Source of the DNA: Actinomycetota bacterium
Lineage (GTDB): Bacteria > Actinomycetota > Thermoleophilia > BMS3ABIN01
DNA length: 64,000 bases
Assembly (NCBI GenBank): GCA_023382335.1
Contig: JAMCPM010000002.1
Span: 1 to 64,000, forward strand
Direction of reading: 5' to 3'
A program made the position numbers and the translations under genes. This document shows positions 9,219-20,156 of the stretch, one piece after another. How positions within the stretch are numbered: the stretch's first letter is position 1; each line of letters starts with the position of its first letter. The notes beneath the pieces are model-generated. The model was not told the DNA's origin and searched no databases. It saw nothing but the letters and a program-made list of their open reading frames with translations.

Positions 9219-10291
9219 TGGCCGCCCCCAAGATGGCGCCGCGCAACCAGGGCGCTCCCGATTTCAAGAAGTTTTTGCACCCGGCCATGGCCCGCAATTA
9301 TGGCCGCTGGGTCGATCACGCCCAGATCAAGCCGGGCGTCTACAAGCACATAGCCGAGAGTGGCGAGGAGCTCTTCACCGTCAGGGCCGGCTCACCGCGG
9401 ACGCTGAGCGTCTATAAAGTCCGCGAGATCTGCGACATCGCCGACCGCTACTGTGAGGGCCACCTGCGCTTCACGACCCGCAACAGCCTTGAGTTCCTGA
9501 CGACCGAGGAAGCGAACATCGAGCCGATGATCGACGAGATCGAAAACAAGCTGGGGATGCCGGTCGGCGGCACCGGCCGCTCATTTTCCAATATCGCTCA
9601 CACGCAGGGCTGGTTGCACTGCAACCTGCCGGGCACCGACGCCGCCGGCGCCGTCAAGGCGATCATGGACGTGCTATTCGAGGAATTCAAGATGGACGAT
9701 CTGCCGCAGCGGCTGAAAATATCATCTTCCTGCTGCCAGATCAACTGCGGCACTCACTCCGATATCTCGGTGATATTGCAGCACCATCATCCGCCCAAGC
9801 CCGATTACGAGATGATCACCCAGTGCGAGCTGCCCAAGGTCGTCGGCATCTGCCCCGTGGCCGCCATCAGGCCGTCGCGCAAGAGCGGCCGGGATTCGGT
9901 TGAGGTGGTGGAGGAGAAGTGTATGTATTGCGGCGCATGTCACGGCCAGTGCCCGGGCCTGGAGATCCGCGACGCCGAAACTGACACGCTGGCGATCTGG
10001 GTCGGCGGCAAATCCGCCAATACCCGCGGCGGCCCGTCTTTCATGAAGCTGGCGACGTTCGGGCTTCCCAATAATCCGCCCCGCTGGCCCGAGGTCAGCG
10101 ATGCCGTGCGCAAGATCGTCGACGCCTGGAAGGAAGGCGCCCATGAATTCGAGCGCGTCGGCGAGTGGATCGAGCGGATCGGCTGGAAGAACTTCTTTGA
10201 CCTCACCGGCTTCGAGTTCACCAAGTACCACATTGACAGCTACCGCTTCGCCCGCACGACCTTCAACATCTCCTCCCAGGCGCGCCGGTAA
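9218..10291 (+). CDS. dsrB: Dissimilatory sulfite reductase beta subunit
   Basis: The start overlaps the dsrA stop (TGATG), giving 357 residues; an open frame extends far upstream but only as a shadow of dsrA. Cluster cysteines sit at C135 (GWLHC) and C172, C173, C177 (CCQINC). The 37-residue gap between C135 and C172 matches known DsrB. The ferredoxin domain has C212 and the run C235-X2-C-X2-C-X3-C245. With DsrA it makes the active sirohaem enzyme. Tight coupling suggests equal expression of both subunits. Confidence 0.95.
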   Translation: MAAPKMAPRNQGAPDFKKFLHPAMARNYGRWVDHAQIKPGVYKHIAESGEELFTVRAGSPRTLSVYKVREICDIADRYCEGHLRFTTRNSLEFLTTEEANIEPMIDEIENKLGMPVGGTGRSFSNIAHTQGWLHCNLPGTDAAGAVKAIMDVLFEEFKMDDLPQRLKISSSCCQINCGTHSDISVILQHHHPPKPDYEMITQCELPKVVGICPVAAIRPSRKSGRDSVEVVEEKCMYCGACHGQCPGLEIRDAETDTLAIWVGGKSANTRGGPSFMKLATFGLPNNPPRWPEVSDAVRKIVDAWKEGAHEFERVGEWIERIGWKNFFDLTGFEFTKYHIDSYRFARTTFNISSQARR

Positions 10292-10343
10292 ACAGCCGCC
10301 GCCATGAGCTCGAGCCCACGGTCATGAACTCGAACCCGCTGTC

Positions 10344-12077
10344 ATGAGCGCCAACCCGGAGACAAAGCCAAACCACGTCCGTCCTATCGATGAGCGTACC
10401 CTGCCGCCGATGGACAGCGGCCGCTGTCCGGTCTACGTCAGGCGCATCCCGCCCTGCAAGAACGCCTGCCCAAGCAGCGAGGACATCCGCGGCCATCTGA
10501 CCACCATCGCGCTTTCAGAAAAATTCGGCCGCGGCCTCGAGCAGTCGTTCGACGAAGGCTGGCGCATCATTACCGACAAGAATCCCTTTCCCGCGATCAT
10601 CGGGCGCATCTGCCCGCATCCATGTGAGGATGCCTGCAACCGGCGCCGGCGCGACTGGCCGGTAGCCATTCATAGTCTCGAGCGCTTCCTCGGCGATCAC
10701 GGCATCGAGCACGGGCTCCCGCTCGAACTTCTGACAGAAGAGACGAAGGGAAAGCGGGTCGCCGTGGTCGGAGCGGGTCCCTCCGGGTTATCGTGCGCCT
10801 ATCAGCTGGTTCGGAGGGGCTACCCGGTGACGGTCTTCGAGGCTTCCGATATGCCAGGCGGCATGCTGCGCGACGGCATTCCTGTCTACCGCCTGCCGCG
10901 CGAAGTGATTGACGCCGAGGTTGGCAAGCTCACCGATCTGGGGGTAGTGATCAGGTATGGCGTCCGAGTCGGCGCCGACGTGACCATGGAAGCGCTGCGC
11001 CGCGATTATGAGGCGGTTTACGTCGCCGTCGGCGCCTATAAGAGCATGACCATGGGCATCGAGGGCGAGAACCTGCCCGGAGTCCTTCCTTCCCTGGAAT
11101 TCCTGCGGCGGGTCAATCGCGGCGAGCTCAAGGATGCCGGCGCCCGGGTCCTGGTCATCGGCGGCGGCAACGCCGCCATCGACGCCGCGCGCGTGGCTGT
11201 CAGGCTTGGCTCCGAAGTAACGATAGTCTACCGGCGCACGCGCCAGGAGATGCCGGCGATCGTCGGCGAGGTCTGGGAAGCCGAGCAGGAGGGGGTCAGG
11301 TTTGAATTCCAGACGGCGCCGATCGGGATCACCGCCGCGGGGAAGGGAAATGCCGGGCCGGCGGAACCGGCGCCGGGTGGGGCCGGCGGCCAACGCCTCC
11401 TGATGAAGTTCATCCGCACCGAGCCGGGACCGCCCGATGAATCCGGGCGCCACCGGCCCGTAGCGATCAAGGGCTCTCAGTTCACGCTGGAGGCCGACAC
11501 GATCGTCGCGGCGGTCGGACAGACGCATGACCCGGCCGGCATCGAGAGTATCCTCGACGGCAACGGCCGCGTGCTGACGTCGGCCTCGCTGTCAACCGGC
11601 AACGACGGCATCTTCGCCGGCGGCGACATGCTCAATCCGCATTTCGCCACAACCGCCATCGGCCAGGGCCGCAAGGCCGCGCGCGCCATCGTTGAATATC
11701 TCGAGGGAAGGGAATTCCGGCTGCCGTATCTTCCCAAGCCGATCGAGGTTTCCGAGATGCGGCTCGATTATTATCAGATAATGCAGCGAAACGACGAGGG
11801 CACGCTGCCGCTGTCCGAGCGCACCAATGATTTCCGCGAGGTCAATCTTCCCCTTATGCGGGATGAGGCCGTCGACGAGAGCCACCGCTGCATGAGCTGC
11901 GGGCGCTGTTTCGTCTGCGACCGCTGCCGCATCTACTGTCCCTGGGAGGCCATCAGCAGGGACATGTCCCGCCCCATCGGCTTCAACATGTTCACCGACT
12001 ACGCCAAATGCTCCGGCTGCTCCATCTGCTCGATGACCTGCCCCAGCCACTACATCCAGATGGAATACGGCGCCTGA
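10344..12077 (+). CDS. dsrL: DsrL-type NAD(P)H:acceptor flavo-iron-sulfur oxidoreductase
   Basis: A 577-residue protein of the glutamate-synthase small-subunit fold. N-terminal cysteines (CKNAC about 38-42; CPHPCEDAC about 90-98) bind Fe-S clusters. An FAD site follows (VVGAGPSG, 141-148), then a dinucleotide site (VIGGGNAAID, 271-280, with YRRTRQEMP). The C-terminal ferredoxin part has C516-C532 and C556-C566 clusters. DsrL in sulfur oxidisers passes electrons between DsrAB and pyridine nucleotide; it also occurs in some reductive or disproportionating lineages. It lies 52 bases after dsrB. The C-terminal ferredoxin and the operon position favour DsrL over plain GltD. Confidence 0.88.
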   Translation: MSANPETKPNHVRPIDERTLPPMDSGRCPVYVRRIPPCKNACPSSEDIRGHLTTIALSEKFGRGLEQSFDEGWRIITDKNPFPAIIGRICPHPCEDACNRRRRDWPVAIHSLERFLGDHGIEHGLPLELLTEETKGKRVAVVGAGPSGLSCAYQLVRRGYPVTVFEASDMPGGMLRDGIPVYRLPREVIDAEVGKLTDLGVVIRYGVRVGADVTMEALRRDYEAVYVAVGAYKSMTMGIEGENLPGVLPSLEFLRRVNRGELKDAGARVLVIGGGNAAIDAARVAVRLGSEVTIVYRRTRQEMPAIVGEVWEAEQEGVRFEFQTAPIGITAAGKGNAGPAEPAPGGAGGQRLLMKFIRTEPGPPDESGRHRPVAIKGSQFTLEADTIVAAVGQTHDPAGIESILDGNGRVLTSASLSTGNDGIFAGGDMLNPHFATTAIGQGRKAARAIVEYLEGREFRLPYLPKPIEVSEMRLDYYQIMQRNDEGTLPLSERTNDFREVNLPLMRDEAVDESHRCMSCGRCFVCDRCRIYCPWEAISRDMSRPIGFNMFTDYAKCSGCSICSMTCPSHYIQMEYGA

Positions 12078-12156
12078 GCCTCGATCGTTGATTGAATCTT
12101 GCCTGCCCTGGTTTTGTCGTTATTTGCCGCGCCGACTTCCCTTCTCCACTCAATTA

Positions 12157-12185
12157 TTGACAAGAAACAGGGCCGGATATACGAT
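12157..12185 (+). promoter_or_regulatory. Sigma-70-type promoter before dsrEFH
   Basis: A perfect TTGACA (12157-12162) is followed after 17 bases by TACGAT (12180-12185). The 221-base gap between dsrL and dsrE holds nothing else evident. This suggests that dsrEFH can be expressed apart from dsrABL. Confidence 0.6.
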
Positions 12186-12298
12186 AGCGCGGGACGTGGG
12201 ATTCGTATTCTCCGGATTGATTCCAGATTATTTTTGCCTCGAGGAACTTTCACGGCGGAATTACCTGCAACTAACTTTACAAGGAAGGAGTGACTGAC

Positions 12299-12658
12299 GT
12301 GAAATTAGGGATGATTGTTATGGAAAGCCCTTACCAGCACGAGGCTTCGGACAGCGCTATTCAGTTCGCCAAGGCCGCGCTGGCAAAGGGTCATGAGATT
12401 CTGCGCGTGTTCTTTTACCAGGACGGCGTGCTGAACTCAACCAAGCTGATGGAGCCGCAGTCGGATGACCGCCACATTCAGAAGCAGTGGACGGCGATCG
12501 GCACCGAGAACAACATTGAATTCATCGTCTGCGTTGCCGCCGCCAAGCGGCGCGGTATCAACGATACCGTCACCGCCGAGGGCTTCACGATCGGCGGTCT
12601 GGGGATGCTCACAGAGCTTGCGATCGAAGCCGATCGCCTTGTCGAATTCAGAGCTTAA
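12299..12658 (+). CDS. dsrE: Sulfur-relay protein DsrE
   Basis: A 119-residue DsrE/TusD-family protein, large-cysteine subunit of the DsrE2F2H2 sulfurtransferase. The sulfur-carrying cysteine falls at residue 78 (EFIVCVAAAKRRG), the position described for Allochromatium DsrE. The GTG at 12299 was chosen because AAGGAAGG at 12281-12288 stands at a proper distance; an upstream GTG at 12290 is too close. DsrEFH hands sulfur to DsrC in sulfur oxidisers. It is the first gene of a three-gene unit with its own promoter. Confidence 0.9.
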   Translation: MKLGMIVMESPYQHEASDSAIQFAKAALAKGHEILRVFFYQDGVLNSTKLMEPQSDDRHIQKQWTAIGTENNIEFIVCVAAAKRRGINDTVTAEGFTIGGLGMLTELAIEADRLVEFRA

Positions 12659-12676
12659 GGAAGAGGTGAATATTAC

Positions 12677-13045
12677 ATGAATGACGAAATGGCAAAACTT
12701 ATGGTCGTCTTCCGCACGGCGCCGTACGGATCGATCTATTCGTTTGAAGGATTGGAGAACGTGCTCATCATGGGTGCGTACGATCAGGACGTCAGCGTGC
12801 TCTTCATCGATGATGGCGTGTTCGCCATCAAGAAGGGCATGGACAATTCCGGCACCGGCATCAAGGATTTCTCACCGACCTTCCGGGCCCTCGAAGCCTA
12901 CGACATCGAGAAGATTTTCATCGACAGGACTTCCATGGAATCCCGAGGCCTGACCAAGGACGATCTGGTTATCGACGCCGAGCTCATCGAGTCCGACACG
13001 GTCGAGAAGATGATGGAGGAGCAGAAGAACTTCTTCATGTTCTAG
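12677..13045 (+). CDS. dsrF: Sulfur-relay protein DsrF
   Basis: A 122-residue DsrF/TusC-family subunit of the DsrEFH hexamer, recognised by the FRTAPYGSIYSFEGLENVL start and the DDGVFAIKKG region. DsrF itself carries no catalytic cysteine in known complexes, and this sequence has none, in agreement. GAGGTG lies nine bases before the ATG. It follows dsrE by 18 bases and precedes dsrH by 12. Confidence 0.9.
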   Translation: MNDEMAKLMVVFRTAPYGSIYSFEGLENVLIMGAYDQDVSVLFIDDGVFAIKKGMDNSGTGIKDFSPTFRALEAYDIEKIFIDRTSMESRGLTKDDLVIDAELIESDTVEKMMEEQKNFFMF

Positions 13046-13057
13046 AAAGGAGCACCA

Positions 13058-13348
13058 TTGCTTCACATGATAAATAAATCGCCTTTTGAATCGATGTCCC
13101 TGGACGACTGCCTCAAGTATGCGTCCAAGGGCTCGGCCATTATCCTTTATGAGGACGGCATTTATGCCGCCATGGCCGGCACGGCCATAGAGTCCAAGAT
13201 GAACACCGTCGCCAGCGACTACAAGGTCTACGTACTCAAGGAAGACCTGATGCAGCGTGGCATCGACAAGCTCATCTCCGGCGTCACCGAAGTGGATTAC
13301 GCCGGCTTCGTCGATCTGGTCGAGGAGCACAAGACCTGCAGCTGGTAA
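13058..13348 (+). CDS. dsrH: Sulfur-relay protein DsrH
   Basis: A 96-residue DsrH/TusB-family subunit. It starts with TTG at 13058, since AAAGGAG ends six bases before it; an ATG three codons later is the alternative. C18 (DDCLKYA) is close to the functional cysteine 20 of Allochromatium DsrH, and a second cysteine sits near the end (KTCSW). With DsrE and DsrF it completes the relay complex. The gene is followed at once by an intergenic repeat and a strong hairpin. No dsrC, dsrMKJOP or sox genes are in the window. Confidence 0.88.
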   Translation: MLHMINKSPFESMSLDDCLKYASKGSAIILYEDGIYAAMAGTAIESKMNTVASDYKVYVLKEDLMQRGIDKLISGVTEVDYAGFVDLVEEHKTCSW

Positions 13349-13350
13349 TT

Positions 13351-13398
13351 AGAGGGACACATTACTTAATTAGTAGTTTTAGGGACACATAGAAGATA
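13351..13398 (+). repeat. Dispersed intergenic repeat, locus 1
   Basis: One full core (GGGACACATTACTTAATT, 13354-13371) and one partial copy (AGGGACACATAG from 13381), joined by AGTAGTTTT. The same unit occurs at 20.06 and 24.07 kb. Here it lies between dsrH and a strong hairpin. Confidence 0.85.
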
Positions 13399-13399
13399 T

Positions 13400-13432
13400 G
13401 GGGACAGGTTACGAAGTAACCTGTCCCCTTTT
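13400..13432. terminator. Perfect 13-bp hairpin plus T-run (REP-like)
   Basis: GGGGACAGGTTAC (13400-13412) pairs fully with 13416-13428 around the loop GAA, followed by TTTT. It can end dsrEFH transcripts. The convergent gene on the minus strand terminates at 13409, inside this hairpin, so the last codons of that gene are made of repeat sequence. Confidence 0.8.
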
Positions 13433-14752
13433 CGTTTGCAGCAGGGGCAGAAGCGTGGCGTCAGTGAGGTTGATGATCTCTTCGTAGAGCCCGCCACAGC
13501 GCTTTGAATTCGAAAACAGCCGATCCCTGAGCGCGCTGATCTGCGTGTCGTCCGTCTTGAGCGGATTGATGGGGCCGTGGGTCATGGCGGCGCTTTCGAG
13601 GCGCAGCAGTTCGGGCGCTTCGCGGGAGAAGGTCTCCGACAGCCGGCGCAGGCTCTCGAGCTTATCGACCGTGGACCGGCCGATGGCGCCGGCGCTCGCG
13701 ACGACGTCAGCCGTTCTGGCGATCATGGCATAAAGCGTAGAATACTCAACCCCGCGGACTCCCCGGCGCCACTGCAGGATCCACGGGTTGCGCTGAAACC
13801 AGAGGCGATTGTCGATTCCAAAACCGATGAGCTCGCCGGCGGAGCGCCGGAGTTCTTCCGCGAGCGAAACGGCTCTCACCTTCAGCTCGCCGGCGGTTGA
13901 CGAATTTGCCGGGCGGTCACCGGCCCCTTCACACGCCCCTGTTGCCGCGGTTGTTCCGCCCGCTTCCTTCCCGGAAGCCTCCGTTCCGCCCGCCGTTACC
14001 GCTGCCGCTTTCCCGCCCGCCAGATACCCGATGATGTTCAGCAGCACTCTGGCGCCGGCAGCATCGCCGGGAGTCTCGAAGTGGGGGTAAGAGAGAAGCA
14101 CTCTCCCTTCACCGAAAACAGTTTCGATAACAGCCGGCTCGCCGACGATCCGTCCGGGATTAAGATTGATGCCGTAGCGATCCTCCCAGACCTGCCAGTC
14201 CATGTCGGGAAGCACGGGCACATCGGTGACAAAAGAGCCGTCTCCCGGCTCCCCGTAACGGGCGAGCACCCGCACGCCTGCTCCGGCGTTCTCCAGCGAG
14301 AATTGCCCCGGCCACCAGGCGTGGAACTCGGTATTGTCAGGCAGTCCCTTCCACATGGGATGATCAGGATCTTCCTGCCTCAAATGGATGGGACCGCTAA
14401 AGCTGGGAACGCGCACGGAGGTGGGGAGGCGGCCGATCTCGACCAGGCCCAGCCCCGAAGAATGTGTCAGCGCCAGGCCGGCGCCGCCGCAAAAACCCAG
14501 GTAGCTGCCGCCCGCCCCCACAAACGACCTGATCGCCTCCGCGCCCTGCTTGCCGAGAGACTCTATCTTGTCGCTGGCCCAGCCGCCGGGGACGAAGAGC
14601 ACGTCGTAGCCTGGCAGCCGCCCTTCGCGGATATCGCCCGCGGTCAAAAGGTCGAAATCTACGCCGAGCTCGCGGAAGGTATCGTAGGCGATGAGCCCCC
14701 AGAGGAATGATTTATCCCAGAAGATGGCGACTCTGGCGGATGAAGGGTTCAT
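13409..14752 (-). CDS. BPL_N / class-I amidotransferase-fold protein
   Basis: A 447-residue protein. Residues about 5-240 match the glutamine-amidotransferase-like fold found at the N-terminus of some eukaryotic biotin-protein ligases, with VLFVPGGWASDK and the nucleophile-elbow segment YLGFCGGAGLAL (Cys about 93). The C-terminal half is separated by a Gly/Ala/Thr-rich linker (about 250-285) and is helical, with no family recognised. No ligase domain is present. It overlaps rmuC by four bases and is probably co-transcribed with it. Its last codons (QVTS) and stop lie in a repeat hairpin, so the C-terminus may have been altered by the repeat. Confidence 0.7.
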   Translation of the reverse strand: MNPSSARVAIFWDKSFLWGLIAYDTFRELGVDFDLLTAGDIREGRLPGYDVLFVPGGWASDKIESLGKQGAEAIRSFVGAGGSYLGFCGGAGLALTHSSGLGLVEIGRLPTSVRVPSFSGPIHLRQEDPDHPMWKGLPDNTEFHAWWPGQFSLENAGAGVRVLARYGEPGDGSFVTDVPVLPDMDWQVWEDRYGINLNPGRIVGEPAVIETVFGEGRVLLSYPHFETPGDAAGARVLLNIIGYLAGGKAAAVTAGGTEASGKEAGGTTAATGACEGAGDRPANSSTAGELKVRAVSLAEELRRSAGELIGFGIDNRLWFQRNPWILQWRRGVRGVEYSTLYAMIARTADVVASAGAIGRSTVDKLESLRRLSETFSREAPELLRLESAAMTHGPINPLKTDDTQISALRDRLFSNSKRCGGLYEEIINLTDATLLPLLQTKRGQVTS

Positions 14753-16071
14753 CCCAGGATCTCGGAGCCCTCCGCAGCAATCTCATCGTCGAGTTCCAGG
14801 ACCGACAGCTCCAGCAGGTCTGCGGCCGAATCGGACGGCAACTGCTCCACGTCGCGCAGCTTGCGCTCCATGACGCGGGTGCGGGTCTCGGTTTCGCCGA
14901 TCGATTTCTCGGCGGTGTGCAGCTGCTTCTTGACCTTGGCCAGTACGTCGCCGAACTTGCCGAACTCGGTTTTGACCGCGGCCAGCACCTGCCAGACCTC
15001 GCTGGAGCGCTGTTCGATCGCCAGGGTGCGGAATCCCATGCGCAAACTGTTGAGGATCGCCGACAGCGTCGTCGGCCCGGCAATCACCACCCGGTAGCTC
15101 TGCTGCATCTTGTCCACCAGGCCCGGCTGGCGCAGGACCTCGGCGTACAGCCCTTCGGTCGGCAAAAAGAGGATGGCGAAGTCGGTAGTCTTCGGCGGAT
15201 TCAGATATTTGTCCTGGATGTCCCTGGCTGATTTCTCGACTGCGCGAAGCAGGGCGTCGCGCGCCAGCTTCTCGGCTTCGCCGTCGGCGTGCTCGGAAGC
15301 GGCGAGCAGCCGCTCGTAATCTTCCTGGGGGAACTTGGCGTCGATCGGCAGCCACACGGTCGAGTCCAGCCGGTCTTCACGGCCGGGCAGCTTGATGGCG
15401 TATTCGACCCTTTCCTGGGAAGTCTCGTGCGTCTGCACGTTGCATGCGAACTGGTCCGGCGTCAGGATCTGCTCGAGGATGGCGCCCAGCTGCACCTCGC
15501 CCCAGGTCCCGCGCGATTTCACGTTGGTGAGCACTCGCTTGAGGTCGCCGACGCCGGTGGCGAGGTTCTGCATCTCGCCCAGCCCCCGTTGCACCGCCTC
15601 GAGCCGCTCGCTGACCAGCTTGAAGGACTCGCCCAGGCGCTTTTCCAGGGTATCGTGGAGTTTTTCGTCGACGGTCTTGCGCATCTCGTCGAGCTTCTTT
15701 TCGTTGCCTTCCTGCAGGGTCTTGAGCTGGCTGTCGATGGCGGAGCGGGATTTTTCCAGCTGCTCGACGTTTGAGTCGCTCAGCTGCTTGATGCCCGCGG
15801 TCACGCCCTGCAGCTGCTCCTGTTGCGACCTGCCCATATGGCTCATTGTCCTGACGATCGTATCCGTCGAATCCTTCTGGGTCCGCGCGACCTCCTCGCG
15901 CAGCTCGCGCGCCGCGCGGGCGGATTCCTCGCGATCCATGCGGAACTCGCGGCTGATCGACAGCGCCAGCTCGTCGCCGCCACCGGCGGTAAGCCGCTTG
16001 AGCACCATTACCAGCAGAACCAGCGCGGCAGCGGAAAAGATCAGGCTCAGGATAACTACGATGTCAGTCAT
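14749..16071 (-). CDS. rmuC: RmuC-family DNA recombination protein
   Basis: About 440 residues: one N-terminal membrane helix (VVILSLIFSAAALVLLVMVL), a long coiled coil (about 45-170), and the RmuC nuclease-like core (about 180-360: GTWGEVQLGAILEQILTPDQ, LPIDAKFPQEDYERL, ILFLPTEGLYAEVLRQPGL). RmuC limits inversions between short inverted repeats in E. coli. The ATG at 16071 is preferred over 16080 because AAGGA stands nine bases before it and would abut the upstream ATG. It leads a two-gene unit with the amidotransferase-fold gene. Confidence 0.9.
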   Translation of the reverse strand: MTDIVVILSLIFSAAALVLLVMVLKRLTAGGGDELALSISREFRMDREESARAARELREEVARTQKDSTDTIVRTMSHMGRSQQEQLQGVTAGIKQLSDSNVEQLEKSRSAIDSQLKTLQEGNEKKLDEMRKTVDEKLHDTLEKRLGESFKLVSERLEAVQRGLGEMQNLATGVGDLKRVLTNVKSRGTWGEVQLGAILEQILTPDQFACNVQTHETSQERVEYAIKLPGREDRLDSTVWLPIDAKFPQEDYERLLAASEHADGEAEKLARDALLRAVEKSARDIQDKYLNPPKTTDFAILFLPTEGLYAEVLRQPGLVDKMQQSYRVVIAGPTTLSAILNSLRMGFRTLAIEQRSSEVWQVLAAVKTEFGKFGDVLAKVKKQLHTAEKSIGETETRTRVMERKLRDVEQLPSDSAADLLELSVLELDDEIAAEGSEILG

Positions 16072-16171
16072 GGGAACCATTCCTTGACGTTTTCTGGAGG
16101 ACGAAAGCCTCGGTTTTCTTATCTCGGCATGAGCCTATCACACCAGCCGGACGGAACAAGTGGGGGATGCG

Positions 16172-17839
16172 CTATCCGGGAATTTCGCCCTCAGGCAGCG
16201 GCGCTTGCGCTTCCCGCACCGCGTAGAACCTGCCGTCCTTGCTGCCGAAAAATATCACTCCGTCATGGACGGCCGGGGAGGAATGGATCCAGCCCAGCGT
16301 GGGAAATCGCCATTTCCGCTTGCCGGTATGGCAATCCACGGCATATAGCCCGCCGTCATAGCTGCCGACGTACGCCGTCTCGCCGGCGATAGCGGGTGAC
16401 GAGGCCAGGGAGCTATCGGTTCCGAACTCCCATTGCTGATGGCCCAGGCGGGCGTTCACGGCATAGAGGAAGTTATCGTAACTGCTGAAGATGACATCTT
16501 CCCCGAAGACCGCCGGCCGAGATGAGATCACGCCCCCGGTCGGGAAGGTCCAGAGCGGCTCTCCGGTAGCTTTATTTACCGCGTGCAGATTCTTGTCGTG
16601 GCTGCCAAAAAATATGATGCCGGCCGTTACCGCCGGCGAAGAGTCATTGATGCCGCCGGTCTTTGTGCGCCAGCGCAGCTCTCCCGAGGCGGCGTCAAGA
16701 GCATAGAAGTATTTGTCATAACATCCGAAATATATTATTCCGCCGGCGACGACCGGCTGGCAATCGATGAGATCCCCGGCCTGGTAGCTCCAGCGCTCAT
16801 CGCCGCTTTTCAGATCGAATGCCCGCAGATGCCGGTCGAATCCTCCCAGATATGCCAGGCCGCCGGCGATGGCAGGGGAAGGCGACGCCGCCGCCTGGAT
16901 CTTGCGGTGCCAGACCTGTTTTCCCGATTGCGCGTCCACGCATATGAACGCGGCGTTGCCGGTGAAACAGACCGAACCCTCCGCCACCGCGGGCGAGGAG
17001 TCGATCGGTCCGTCGGCGCGGAAGCGCCATTTCGCCTCGCCGGTTTTTGCGTCGAGCGCATACATGTGGCGGTCGTTGCTGCCAAAGAATACCGTTCCTT
17101 CAGAATAAGCCGGGGAGGAATTGATCTCGCCTTCGGTCTTGTAGCTCCAGATCACTCCCGCCGGCTGGTTCCGTTGCTGGGCGAAACCGGCATCACGCCG
17201 GCCGGGAACCAGAAAGGGAGCCTCGATCGGCAGCAAGCCGTCCTCGGTCAGCTTCCTGTATTTGACCGTCTGGCGGGAGTCGACCTTCCAGACGAACAGG
17301 ATCGCCAGCGCCAGGCCCTCGATGGCCAGGGTGTAATTGAGATACCACGCCTTCCAGATGACGGAGGTCGACAGCATCCAGGAGATCCACCAGGCCAGCA
17401 CCCAGTGGGGCACCGATGATTTTTTCCAGGCGAAAGCGTTGGACAGGTCTGTGTGGGGATTGCTGCCCTTCCAGATCTCGCGAAAGACGATGTAGGGCAT
17501 GAACAGATTGGCCACCGGAATGATGAACCAGAGGAAGGTCCAGAATGACCGGCGCTTCAAGCCCCGGGCGCCGAGGGCGTTGAGATTCCTGTGGACCCGG
17601 TATTCCCAGGTGAGGAAGGCCAGCGCGGTCATCAGCATCAGCATCAACCTGACCAGCCCCGGTTGCAGGTACAGGTTTACGAAGCGGTTGTCGACCTTGA
17701 TGATCCCCATCACGGCGATGTCCATGAGGATGCTGGCGGCCAGGAAGACGATCAGCGTTATCGCCATCGTGTGGCCCGGGTTAAATGCTTTATCGCGGCT
17801 TGTGGTTGCAGACGCGATGTTTGCGTCGGATAGCAACAT
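16172..17839 (-). CDS. DUF4328 membrane domain fused to a PQQ-like beta-propeller
   Basis: A 555-residue fusion. Residues about 20-205 hold several membrane helices with the DUF4328 pattern (LTWEYRVHRNLNALG then IPVANLFMPYIVFREIW). Residues about 225-545 form about eight PQQ-like blades, each with a SSPA...G.V.FGS.D...YALDA.TG...W motif. Propeller proteins of this kind may bind partners or cofactors, or assist envelope assembly; no catalytic pocket can be inferred. The gene stands alone on the minus strand between rmuC and acs. The propeller is probably outside the membrane, but topology is uncertain. Confidence 0.8.
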   Translation of the reverse strand: MLLSDANIASATTSRDKAFNPGHTMAITLIVFLAASILMDIAVMGIIKVDNRFVNLYLQPGLVRLMLMLMTALAFLTWEYRVHRNLNALGARGLKRRSFWTFLWFIIPVANLFMPYIVFREIWKGSNPHTDLSNAFAWKKSSVPHWVLAWWISWMLSTSVIWKAWYLNYTLAIEGLALAILFVWKVDSRQTVKYRKLTEDGLLPIEAPFLVPGRRDAGFAQQRNQPAGVIWSYKTEGEINSSPAYSEGTVFFGSNDRHMYALDAKTGEAKWRFRADGPIDSSPAVAEGSVCFTGNAAFICVDAQSGKQVWHRKIQAAASPSPAIAGGLAYLGGFDRHLRAFDLKSGDERWSYQAGDLIDCQPVVAGGIIYFGCYDKYFYALDAASGELRWRTKTGGINDSSPAVTAGIIFFGSHDKNLHAVNKATGEPLWTFPTGGVISSRPAVFGEDVIFSSYDNFLYAVNARLGHQQWEFGTDSSLASSPAIAGETAYVGSYDGGLYAVDCHTGKRKWRFPTLGWIHSSPAVHDGVIFFGSKDGRFYAVREAQAPLPEGEIPG

Positions 17840-18000
17840 AATTTTCGAATCATATCAACAAAAGGATATTTGTTAAATAGATAGATTCATGGCTGGCGGA
17901 GCGGCTGCAGCCCTGTTAGAATTCGAAAACCCGGGGTTCAATCCGGCCTTTTTGGGTAATTAGAGCAGAGGTTTTTTACTTGGATTGATAAGGAGCGAGC

Positions 18001-20049
<2,049 letters not shown>

Positions 20050-20060
20050 TTTCAGAATTT

Positions 20061-20122
20061 CAGGGACAGAATTTCAGGGACACATTACTTAATTGCCAGT
20101 TTTAGGGACACATTACTTAATT
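20061..20122 (+). repeat. Dispersed intergenic repeat, locus 2
   Basis: A short partial copy (CAGGGACAGAATTTC) followed by two full cores GGGACACATTACTTAATT (20078-20095 and 20105-20122), spaced by GCCAGTTTTA. This is the best tandem array of the family in the window. It lies just after acs. Confidence 0.9.
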
Positions 20123-20156
20123 CCAACTCAGGCAAAGGTTTTCTAGTCCCTGCCCT

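Noticed and set aside
17893-17962. T-arm-like GGTTCAATCC with flanking CCGG
   Set aside because: No matching acceptor or anticodon stem can be built around it.
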